Part shown: positions 7,194 to 13,622 of the stretch, one piece after another
Layout: every line of letters starts with the position of its first letter
Position numbering within the stretch: the stretch's first letter is position 1
Source of the DNA: Treponema sp. UBA7590
Lineage (GTDB): Bacteria; Spirochaetota; Spirochaetia; Treponematales; Treponemataceae
Direction of reading: 5' to 3'
Length of the DNA: 15,088 nucleotides
Assembly: GCA_002478955.1 (NCBI GenBank)
Contig: DLKK01000051.1
Location: 32,158-47,245 of the forward strand
Translations under genes and position numbers: made by a program
Notes under the pieces: model-generated
The model's input: the letters and a program-made list of their open reading frames with translations, nothing else
Told to the model about the DNA's origin: nothing
The model's database searches: none

Positions 7194-9320
7194 ATGGCTG
7201 AAAAAAAATCTACATCAAAAAAATCTAAAGCAAAAAAAACGCAGACTCTTGTTATTGTTGAGTCTCCGGCTAAGGCTCATACTATTGAAAAATATCTTGG
7301 GCCTGGCTATACGGTCAAGGCGTCTATGGGACATCTTATTGATTTGCCTAAATCGCGGCTTGCAATTGATGTGGAGCATGGTTTTCAGCCGGAATATATT
7401 ACTGTCCGGGGACGCGCAAAGCTTTTGAAGGAACTTCAGAAAGATGCGAAAAAATCAGACGCAGTTCTGCTTGCATCCGATAATGACCGTGAAGGAGAGG
7501 CGATTGCCTGGCATTTGAACAACGCATTGAAAGACAAGACTGAAGCAAAAATCAATCGCATTGTTTTTAATGAGATTACTCCTGTTGCAATAAAAGATGC
7601 AGTCCAGAATCCTGGTGAGATTGTCGAGTCAAAGGTCAATGCACAGAAAGCTCGCCGTGTTCTTGACCGTCTTGTGGGTTATAATCTTAGTCCAATCCTG
7701 TGGGCAAAGGTGAAGAACGGACTTTCTGCAGGACGAGTTCAATCTGTTGCGCTAAGACTTATCTGCGAGCGCGAAAAAGAGGTTGAGGCTTTTATTCCAG
7801 AGGAATATTGGACTTTGGATGCAGATTTTGTAAAAGGAAAAACAAAATTTACGGCTCGTCTTGTAAAATATAAGGGGGAAAATCCTGAGCTAAAAAATGA
7901 GAAAGCTGTAGACGAGATAATCACGGAAATTCAGAATTCTGAATGTAAAGTTGAAAATATAAAGCAGTCAGAAAAAACAGTGCGTCCAAAAGCGCCGTTT
8001 ACTACTTCAAAGATGCAGCAGGAAGCGGCGAATAGACTTGGTTTTACTTCAAAAAAGACAATGCAGATTGCCCAGCAGCTCTATGAAGGTATAAATATCG
8101 GGCAGAACCGCGTTGGTTTGATAACTTATATGCGAACAGACTCTGTGCGAATTTCTCAGACGGCTCTTGATGATGTGCGCGGCTGGCTTTCAAAGAATTT
8201 CCCGGAAGAACTTCCTGAGGAGCCGATTCATTATGCAGTCGGAAAAAGTGCCCAGGATGCCCACGAAGGTATCCGTCCGACTTATGTTGAATACACGCCG
8301 GATTCCGTAAAGGAATATCTTACGCGCGACCAGCTCAGACTTTACACAATAATCTGGGAACGTTTTGTTTCTAGCCAGATGAAAAATGCAAAGACAGTCA
8401 CAACTTCTGCGGAAATCACAGCAGGAGATGCCTTGTTCCGCGTAAGTGCGTCAAAAATCACAGAAAAAGGTTTTTATAAAGTAATCAAGTTGCTTTCTTC
8501 AAAAGAAGATAAGACAGGAAATCTTCCATCATTAAAAGTTGGGGAAGTTCTGAAATCCGACAAATTCTATCCTGAGCAGCATTTTACCCAGGGACCTGCC
8601 AGATACACAGATGCCTCAATTGTAAGGACTCTAGAAGAAAAAGGAATCGGCCGGCCTTCAACGTATGCGCCGATTATTTCTGTTCTTCTGGACAGGTATT
8701 ACGTTACAAGAAGTAACAAACAGCTTGTTCCGACTCAGCTTGGCAGAATTATCTGCAAAATTCTTGTGGAATCATTTCCGGATGTTATAAACGAACATTT
8801 TACAGCGGAAGTCGAGACAAACCTTGATAAGGTTGAAGAAGATAAACTTGTCTGGAACAATATGATTTCAGATTTTTTCGGTCCTTTTAAAAAGCGCGTG
8901 GATGAGGTGATGAAATCTGTCCAGAGCATAAAGGGAAGTCTGGATGAACCTACAGACAAGATTTGCGAGAAATGTGGAAAACCGATGGTAAAAAAACTTG
9001 GCAGGTTCGGATATTTTCTTGCCTGCTCAGGGTTTCCGGAATGTCACAACACAAAATCAATTCCGCTTGCAAAATGTCCTATGCCGGGCTGTAACGGTGA
9101 AATTGTCGCCAGAAAAACAAAAGGCCGCGGTAAGGAATTTTATGGTTGCACAAATTACCCTGCATGCAGTTTTATCAGTCACTTCAAGCCAATTGACCAG
9201 TACTGCCCGAAATGCGGATGGTTCCTTGTTGAAAAATTTGACAAGAAAAATGGCACTTATAAATCTTGCATAAATCCTGACTGTGATTATCTGCATTCTG
9301 CCGGTGAAGAATATGAATAA
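7194..9320 (+). CDS. topA: DNA topoisomerase I (type IA)
   Basis: TopA relaxes negative supercoils by cutting one strand through a tyrosine link. It has 708 residues. A Lys/Ser-rich leader (1-16) precedes the Toprim domain: LVIVESPAK (19-27, catalytic E23) and ASDNDREGE (94-102, metal-binding D96 and D98). The strand-cleaving Tyr is Y312 in GLITYMRTDS. The C-terminus (from about C591) carries three four-Cys zinc ribbons, starting CEKCGKPM, CPMPGCNG and CPKCGWFL, which bind single-stranded DNA. GTGAGG (7183-7188) sits 5 nt before the ATG. The leader is encoded by several A7-A8 runs. It overlaps the next recombinase gene by 8 nt. Length and domain order are normal for bacterial TopA. Confidence 0.98.
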   Translation: MAEKKSTSKKSKAKKTQTLVIVESPAKAHTIEKYLGPGYTVKASMGHLIDLPKSRLAIDVEHGFQPEYITVRGRAKLLKELQKDAKKSDAVLLASDNDREGEAIAWHLNNALKDKTEAKINRIVFNEITPVAIKDAVQNPGEIVESKVNAQKARRVLDRLVGYNLSPILWAKVKNGLSAGRVQSVALRLICEREKEVEAFIPEEYWTLDADFVKGKTKFTARLVKYKGENPELKNEKAVDEIITEIQNSECKVENIKQSEKTVRPKAPFTTSKMQQEAANRLGFTSKKTMQIAQQLYEGINIGQNRVGLITYMRTDSVRISQTALDDVRGWLSKNFPEELPEEPIHYAVGKSAQDAHEGIRPTYVEYTPDSVKEYLTRDQLRLYTIIWERFVSSQMKNAKTVTTSAEITAGDALFRVSASKITEKGFYKVIKLLSSKEDKTGNLPSLKVGEVLKSDKFYPEQHFTQGPARYTDASIVRTLEEKGIGRPSTYAPIISVLLDRYYVTRSNKQLVPTQLGRIICKILVESFPDVINEHFTAEVETNLDKVEEDKLVWNNMISDFFGPFKKRVDEVMKSVQSIKGSLDEPTDKICEKCGKPMVKKLGRFGYFLACSGFPECHNTKSIPLAKCPMPGCNGEIVARKTKGRGKEFYGCTNYPACSFISHFKPIDQYCPKCGWFLVEKFDKKNGTYKSCINPDCDYLHSAGEEYE

Positions 9321-10221
9321 AAATCTTTCATTAAAGGAAGCGGGCGAGGAATTTTTTATCTATCTTTCATCAGTCCGCGAACTTTCTGAAAATTCGATAA
9401 TCGCCTACAAAAACGATTTTTCTCACCTTGAAAAAGTTCTTGGCACGGATTGCCCGGTTAACGATATTACAACAGAGGATTTGCGCCTTTGCGTTGCTAA
9501 GCTTTCCCAGCAGAAAATGGCGGCTGCCAGCATAAACAGATTTATTGCCGCGGTAAGAACTTTTTTTGCCTATTGCAGAAAATTTGAGTATATTAAAATA
9601 AATCCATCTGTAAATTTGGCTTCGGTAAAACTTCCGAAATATATGCCACGCTTTCTTACAAGTCCGGAAATAGACGAACTGTGCGAACAGCCAGAAAAAA
9701 AGGAGTTGCTCTGGTCAACAAGGGACAGGGCTCTTTTTGAGATGATGTATTCTTCCGGCTGCCGTGTAAGTGAAATCGCGGGGCTTAAGTTTTCCGATAT
9801 GGCGGAAGATTTGAGTTCGGCTGTTGTAACCGGAAAAGGCAGAAAAGACAGAAGGGTTTATTTTGAGCGCGATGCGCAGATTGCACTTGAAAAATACATT
9901 AAGGACCGCAGTGATTTATTGCGCAGCCTTAAAAAGGACGATGTGAAGGAAATCTTTGTGAACCAGAAAGGAACACCGCTTACGGCTCATGGCATTCGCT
10001 GGATTCTTTCGCGGTATACAGGATTAGAGGGAACAAATCATCATGTTTCACCGCATGCGCTTCGTCATACTTTTGCAACGGCAATGCTTATGCAGGGTGC
10101 AGACGTCAGGATTGTCCAGGAACTTTTAGGGCATTCAAGTGTTTCTACAACGCAGCGGTACACTCATATTACAACTGAAAAACTTATTGATGTTTATAAT
10201 AAGGCACATCCTCATTCATAA
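9313..10221 (+). CDS. xerC: Tyrosine site-specific recombinase, XerC/CodV family (second copy)
   Basis: This is the partner Xer recombinase for dimer resolution at dif. From ATG 9313 it has 302 residues, the usual Xer length: a core-binding domain (about 1-105) and a catalytic domain with R151, K175 (TGKGRKD), H248 and R251 (HALRHTFATA), H274 (LLGHS) and Y283 (QRYTHI). An earlier in-frame ATG at 9283 would add ten residues unlike the family and overlap topA further. The chosen ATG overlaps the topA TAA by 8 nt, with GGTGAAG just upstream. Position between topA and hslV matches codV in Bacillus, which supports the XerC name. It differs from the first copy throughout, so this is an old paralogue pair and not a recent duplication. 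Confidence 0.9.
   Translation: MNKNLSLKEAGEEFFIYLSSVRELSENSIIAYKNDFSHLEKVLGTDCPVNDITTEDLRLCVAKLSQQKMAAASINRFIAAVRTFFAYCRKFEYIKINPSVNLASVKLPKYMPRFLTSPEIDELCEQPEKKELLWSTRDRALFEMMYSSGCRVSEIAGLKFSDMAEDLSSAVVTGKGRKDRRVYFERDAQIALEKYIKDRSDLLRSLKKDDVKEIFVNQKGTPLTAHGIRWILSRYTGLEGTNHHVSPHALRHTFATAMLMQGADVRIVQELLGHSSVSTTQRYTHITTEKLIDVYNKAHPHS
10117..10137 (+). repeat. 21-bp perfect direct repeat, copy 2 (inside xerC)
   Basis: Identical over 21 bp to 5265-5285 and encoding the same QELLGHS with the same codons. The flanking bases differ at once on both sides (C instead of T before, A instead of G after). Confidence 0.9.
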
Positions 10222-10235
10222 ATTTGGAGATTTAT

Positions 10236-10772
10236 ATGAAGAATAAAATCAGAAGCACAACAGTTATTGCCGTAAAACGAAACGGTCATGTAGCAATGGC
10301 TGGAGACGGTCAGGTTACCGCTGGAAACACTGTCATGAAAGGCAATGCGCATAAAGTCCGACGCATTTATGACGGAAAAATTCTTACAGGATTCGCGGGG
10401 AGCGTTGCCGATGCGTTTACATTGTTTGATCTTTTTGAGACAAGAATCAAGGAATTTAATGGCGATTTGACACGAGCCGCTGTTGAGCTTGCAAAAATGT
10501 GGAGAACGGAAAAATCTCTTCAGAAACTGGAGGCGCTTCTTCTTGTTGCTGACAAGGATAAGATTCTTCTTATAAGCGGAGACGGAAACGTTATTGAACC
10601 GGAAAATGATGTCCTTGCGATTGGTTCAGGCGGAAACTACGCTTATTCTGCGGCATTGGCTTATCTTGAAAGCTCAGATTATTCTGCACGCGAAATTGCC
10701 GAGAAATCATTGAAAATTGCCGGCGACATTTGTATTTACACAAACAATAATATTACTGTAGAGGAGCTTTAA
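10236..10772 (+). CDS. hslV: ATP-dependent protease peptidase subunit HslV (ClpQ/CodW)
   Basis: HslV is the proteasome-beta-like, N-terminal-threonine peptidase that forms a double hexamer capped by HslU in the cytoplasm. GGAG (10226-10229) is 6 nt before ATG 10236, giving 178 residues; the TTG at 10224 lies on the Shine-Dalgarno and is rejected. The body is typical: AMAGDGQVT, GNTVMKGNAHKVRR, GFAGSVADAFTLF, AIGSGGNYA, GDICIYTNN. The predicted catalytic Thr is T8 of the TTVIAV motif, so a seven-residue leader (MKNKIRS) must be removed, whereas E. coli HslV loses only Met. It begins 14 nt after xerC and ends 6 nt before hslU. Confidence 0.96.
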   Translation: MKNKIRSTTVIAVKRNGHVAMAGDGQVTAGNTVMKGNAHKVRRIYDGKILTGFAGSVADAFTLFDLFETRIKEFNGDLTRAAVELAKMWRTEKSLQKLEALLLVADKDKILLISGDGNVIEPENDVLAIGSGGNYAYSAALAYLESSDYSAREIAEKSLKIAGDICIYTNNNITVEEL

Positions 10773-10778
10773 TATCTT

Positions 10779-12140
10779 ATGGAAAAAAATCTTGACTTGA
10801 CACCAAAGCAGATTGTGGAAAAACTTGATCAATATATAATCGGACAGGAAAAAGCAAAACGAGCTGTTGCGGTTGCCCTTAGAAACAGAACACGGCGACT
10901 TAAGCTGGATGAGTCAATCCGCGACGAGGTTGCCCCAAAAAATATTCTGATGATTGGACCGACCGGATGCGGAAAAACTGAGATTGCGCGTCGTCTTGCA
11001 AAACTGTGCAATGCACCGTTCCTGAAAGTTGAGGCGACAAAATATACAGAAGTCGGCTATGTTGGACGCGATGTTGAGTCAATGGTGCGCGATCTTATGG
11101 CAGTTGGCGTAAACGATGTGAAGGCAGAGATGGAAGAAGAACTCAGGGAAAAATCTGTTTCTGTTGTTGAGGAAAAGCTTCTAGACCTTCTTTTGCCGGG
11201 AACAGGAAAAAATCAGTCAAATACTGAAAATCCAACAGAAGTCGCAGCAGAGGACGCAAATTCAACGCGTGAGAAATTCCGCCAGATGCTCCGTGATGGA
11301 AAACTGGAGGATCGTGAGGTTGAGGTTACTGTAAGCCGCCAGAGCGGAATGTCTGGAATGGAAATCATTGCGGGCGGTTCTCTGGATGACCTTCAGAGCA
11401 GTATGCAGAATCTTGCCGGAATGCTTCAGGGCGGACGCCGGAAACGACGCACGGTTTCTGTGAAAGAAGCCAGAAAAATCCTTACACAGGAAACTCTCGA
11501 TAGCATGGTTGACAACGACAAGGTTATCGACAGGGCAAAGGAACGCGTTGAGAACAGCGGAATCATTTTTATTGACGAGATTGACAAGATTGCGGTTCAC
11601 GGAGAAAGCCACGGACAAGATGTCAGCCGCGAAGGCGTGCAGCGCGATATTCTTCCGATTGTTGAAGGAAGCAATGTAAGCACAAAATTTGGCGTAATCA
11701 ACACAACACATATTCTTTTCATTGCGGCAGGCGCGTTCAGCGTGGCTTCCCCGAGCGACTTGATTCCTGAGCTTCAGGGGCGTTTTCCGCTTCGAGTTGA
11801 ACTTGAAAGCCTTACAAAAGATGATTTCAAGAAAATCCTTAAAGAACCTAAAAACAGCCTGATTATGCAGTACAAATCTTTGCTTGCCACAGAAAATGTA
11901 AATCTTGAGATTACAGAGGACGCAATTGACTGCATGAGCGTTATCGCGGAGGATGTTAATAACAAGGCAGAAAATATTGGTGCGCGCCGTCTTCATACAG
12001 TCATGGAGAAAGTTCTTGATGAAATCAACTTTTCGGCAGATGAACATTCCGGTGAAACTTTTAAGATTGATGCAGATTACGTGAACAACAAGCTTAAGGA
12101 TATTGCGCAGAGCCAGGATTTGTCCCGCTACATCCTGTAG
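10779..12140 (+). CDS. hslU: ATP-dependent protease ATPase subunit HslU (ClpY/CodX)
   Basis: HslU is the AAA+ hexameric unfoldase that feeds HslV. It has 453 residues. Walker A is GPTGCGKT (60-67), the pore loop GYVG is at 93-96, the intermediate (I) domain follows (about 110-240, charged and Met-rich), Walker B is IIFIDEID (262-269, with D266 and E267), and the arginine-containing sensor-2 motif is IGARRLHTVME near the C-terminus. The end LSRYIL is the conserved tail that inserts between HslV subunits to activate them. The only strong Shine-Dalgarno, GAGGAG at 10761-10766 inside the end of hslV, is 12 nt from the ATG, so translation is probably coupled. No terminator follows, so transcription probably continues towards flgB. 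Confidence 0.98.
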   Translation: MEKNLDLTPKQIVEKLDQYIIGQEKAKRAVAVALRNRTRRLKLDESIRDEVAPKNILMIGPTGCGKTEIARRLAKLCNAPFLKVEATKYTEVGYVGRDVESMVRDLMAVGVNDVKAEMEEELREKSVSVVEEKLLDLLLPGTGKNQSNTENPTEVAAEDANSTREKFRQMLRDGKLEDREVEVTVSRQSGMSGMEIIAGGSLDDLQSSMQNLAGMLQGGRRKRRTVSVKEARKILTQETLDSMVDNDKVIDRAKERVENSGIIFIDEIDKIAVHGESHGQDVSREGVQRDILPIVEGSNVSTKFGVINTTHILFIAAGAFSVASPSDLIPELQGRFPLRVELESLTKDDFKKILKEPKNSLIMQYKSLLATENVNLEITEDAIDCMSVIAEDVNNKAENIGARRLHTVMEKVLDEINFSADEHSGETFKIDADYVNNKLKDIAQSQDLSRYIL

Positions 12141-12157
12141 TTTTTGCCAGATTTTGC

Positions 12158-12184
12158 TAAACATATTTTTTGTCTTTCCGAAGA
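12158..12184 (+). promoter_or_regulatory. Candidate sigma-28 (FliA)-type promoter for flgB
   Basis: TAAA (12158-12161) is followed after exactly 15 nt by TCCGAAGA (12177-12184). The sigma-28 consensus is TAAA-N15-GCCGATAA; the -10 part matches 5 of 8, including the CCGA core. The expected transcript start is near 12191, just ahead of the flgB ribosome binding site. The match is partial and unproven. Confidence 0.35.
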
Positions 12185-12208
12185 TATAGTAAGAAGGACA
12201 AAAATATG
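12162..12208 (+). promoter_or_regulatory. Inverted repeat that would sequester the flgB ribosome binding site and start codon
   Basis: The left arm 12162-12178 (CATATTTTTTGTCTTTC) pairs with the right arm 12193-12208 (GAAGGACAAAAATATG) over 15 Watson-Crick pairs, one G-U pair (12175 with 12196) and one bulged T, around a 14-nt loop. The right arm holds the Shine-Dalgarno AAGGA (12194-12198) and the flgB ATG (12206-12208). On RNA reading through from hslU, both would be paired. The pyrimidine-rich stretch opposite the Shine-Dalgarno resembles RNA thermometers in general form only. A DNA-binding operator is the alternative. Confidence 0.6.
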
Positions 12209-12622
12209 AATACATTCACAAGATCTGTAGATATGCTTCAACGTTCGATGGATGTGCTTTCCCTGCGTTACCAGGTGACAGCGAACAACCTTGCGAACAG
12301 CGAAGTTCCAAATTTCAAACGTTCCACAGTAAATTTTGAAAGCGAGCTGAAACGTGCCCTTGCATCAGAAGAAAAGGCAAAAAACGGTTTTCAGCTTACT
12401 CGCACAGATTCCCGTCATATTCCTTTGAATGAACCATACGATTACAGAGATGTGGAGCCTCGTCGTGTCCTTGATTATACAACAACAGCAAAAGCGAACG
12501 GAAACAATGTTGATGCGGAGACCGAAGCAAACAACATCCTTCAGATTCAGATGCAGTACAGGCTTCTTAGCCAGCTTACAAGCTTTGAATTTTCTCAGCT
12601 TAATTCTGTAATGAAAAAATAA
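12206..12622 (+). CDS. flgB: Flagellar basal-body rod protein FlgB
   Basis: FlgB is a proximal rod protein of the flagellar basal body, exported through the flagellar type III system. It has 138 residues. The N-terminal helix (MNTFTRSVDMLQ) leads into the rod-protein signature NNLANSEVPNFKR (about residues 30-42). The C-terminal helix (MQYRLLSQLTSFEFSQLNSVM) is the second half of the rod coiled-coil. Start is ATG 12206, 7 nt after AAGGA; a longer in-frame start upstream would run into the inverted repeat and has no ribosome binding site. It is the first flagellar gene, 65 nt after hslU. Its start region is predicted to be hairpin-locked on long transcripts. Confidence 0.97.
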   Translation: MNTFTRSVDMLQRSMDVLSLRYQVTANNLANSEVPNFKRSTVNFESELKRALASEEKAKNGFQLTRTDSRHIPLNEPYDYRDVEPRRVLDYTTTAKANGNNVDAETEANNILQIQMQYRLLSQLTSFEFSQLNSVMKK

Positions 12623-12636
12623 CTTAGGAGCTTGAA

Positions 12637-13098
12637 ATGGGACTTTTTACATCAATAAATATTGCCGCAACAGGAATGTCTGCAGAGCGGCTTAGAACAG
12701 ACGTTATTTCAAACAATATAGCAAACGCTTCAACAACAAGAACCCAGGAAGGCGGAGCTTTTAAACGTTCCAGAGTTGTTTTTGAGCCGGTAAGCGCAAG
12801 TCATCCGCAGTTCCGCTCTCCGTTCACTCCTTCAGATTTGGACAACGGACCTGGAAAAGGCGTGAAAGTCCTTGAGATTGTAAAAGATACTTCAGAAGGT
12901 CGGCTTGTTTATGACCCGGATCATCCTGATGCCATAAAATCAGGCCCTAATGCAGGTTATGTTGAATATCCGAACGTTAATATCGTGAATGAAATGGTTG
13001 ACCTTATTTCCGCAAGCCGTGCATACGAGGCTAATTCTACAGTTGTAGAAGGCTCAAAGAGTATGTTTTCCGCTGCGCTCGAGATAGGTTCCCGCTAG
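12637..13098 (+). CDS. flgC: Flagellar basal-body rod protein FlgC
   Basis: FlgC is a proximal rod protein that assembles with FlgB, FlgF and FliE on the MS ring. It has 153 residues, the usual FlgC size. The N-terminus MGLFTSINIAATGMSAERLR and signature NNIANASTTRT are followed by a variable middle and the C-terminal signature NIVNEMVDLISASRAYEAN (about 112-130). AGGAG (12626-12630) is 6 nt before the ATG, 14 nt after flgB. Confidence 0.98.
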   Translation: MGLFTSINIAATGMSAERLRTDVISNNIANASTTRTQEGGAFKRSRVVFEPVSASHPQFRSPFTPSDLDNGPGKGVKVLEIVKDTSEGRLVYDPDHPDAIKSGPNAGYVEYPNVNIVNEMVDLISASRAYEANSTVVEGSKSMFSAALEIGSR

Positions 13099-13139
13099 TT
13101 GTTTTGGCTAAAGTTTTACAAAGTTCTAAAGCTAGTTAA

Positions 13140-13168
13140 TTGACAGTATCCCCAAGGCGATGTAAAAT
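13140..13168 (+). promoter_or_regulatory. Near-consensus sigma-70 promoter ahead of fliE
   Basis: TTGACA (13140-13145, a perfect -35) is followed by a 17-nt spacer and TAAAAT (13163-13168, 5 of 6 matches to TATAAT), with TG directly before the -10. The transcript would start near 13175 and have a leader of about 13 nt before fliE. It lies in the 89-nt gap after flgC, which otherwise holds only a repeated CTAAAG (13108-13113 and 13126-13131) and a repeated GCTAGTT (13094-13100 and 13131-13137). Confidence 0.65.
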
Positions 13169-13187
13169 TTTAGCTGGGTGAGGAAAA

Positions 13188-13532
13188 ATGAAAATACCAG
13201 AATTCAATTCATTGCAGCTGAACAGGACAGAAAATTCCCATACAGGAAAAATTGAAACTGCCCTAGGTTTGACTCAGGAAAATTCAGCAAAAAACGGCAT
13301 TGCAAAAACTTCGGCTTCGTTCGGGGATTATCTTCTTCAGGCTTTCCAGAACATGAACAACCAGCAGGTCGAGGTAACCGAGCTGCAGCAGAAAGTCATC
13401 ACTGATCCTGAATCCGTTGACCTTCATGATGTGACGATTGCAATGGCAAAAGCGCGTATGTCCCTTAACCTTGCAAATTCAGTCATTGACAGAATTGTAA
13501 GCGGATGGTCAGAAATTACAACAACTCGTTAA
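13188..13532 (+). CDS. fliE: Flagellar hook-basal body protein FliE
   Basis: FliE joins the MS ring (FliF) to the rod (FlgB) and is the first rod-side protein exported. It has 114 residues: a low-complexity N-terminus, then the conserved FGDYLLQAFQNMNNQQVE segment (about 46-63) and the family C-terminus with DPESVDLHDVTIAMAKARMSLNLA. The Shine-Dalgarno region GGTGAGG (13177-13183) precedes ATG 13188. Length is near the FliE norm. A separate promoter candidate lies just upstream. Confidence 0.96.
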   Translation: MKIPEFNSLQLNRTENSHTGKIETALGLTQENSAKNGIAKTSASFGDYLLQAFQNMNNQQVEVTELQQKVITDPESVDLHDVTIAMAKARMSLNLANSVIDRIVSGWSEITTTR

Positions 13533-13540
13533 AATCTTGC

Positions 13541-13569
13541 TTTTCAGAATTTGTATTATGTGTTAAAAT
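13541..13569 (+). promoter_or_regulatory. Candidate extended -10 promoter ahead of fliF
   Basis: TGT-TAAAAT (13561-13569) is an extended -10 element with 5 of 6 hexamer matches; TTTTCA (13541-13546, 4 of 6) lies 17 nt upstream as a -35. The start would be near 13576, leaving a leader of about 39 nt. This is weaker than the fliE promoter candidate. Confidence 0.35.
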
Positions 13570-13594
13570 AGCGCATTAAGATAATTGTTTTTGC

Positions 13595-13622
13595 TCGTTC
13601 ACGGGAGGGGACTGATGAACGA
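13595..13622 (+). promoter_or_regulatory. Hairpin displaying the fliF ribosome binding site in its loop
   Basis: TCGTTCA (13595-13601) and TGAACGA (13616-13622) form a perfect 7-bp stem. The 14-nt loop contains the Shine-Dalgarno GGGAGGGG (13603-13610), and the stem includes the last two bases of the start codon. It could present the ribosome binding site while holding the start codon. The stem is short enough to be chance. Confidence 0.35.

Noticed and set aside
4470..10221. Two tyrosine recombinases bracketing about 5 kb, suggesting an integrated mobile element
   Set aside because: Both are Xer-type with housekeeping neighbours; the genes between are chromosomal (dprA, topA), no att-like repeats or cargo are seen, and codon use is uniform.
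10218..10235. ATAAAT/ATTTAT hairpin showing the hslV Shine-Dalgarno in its loop
   Set aside because: Six A-U pairs with a 6-nt loop are too weak and too likely by chance in AT-rich sequence.
11262..12215. A 317-codon open frame on the minus strand across hslU
   Set aside because: It is antisense to a fully motif-supported hslU and its translation is Cys/Asn/Phe-rich, with no domain and no ribosome binding site.
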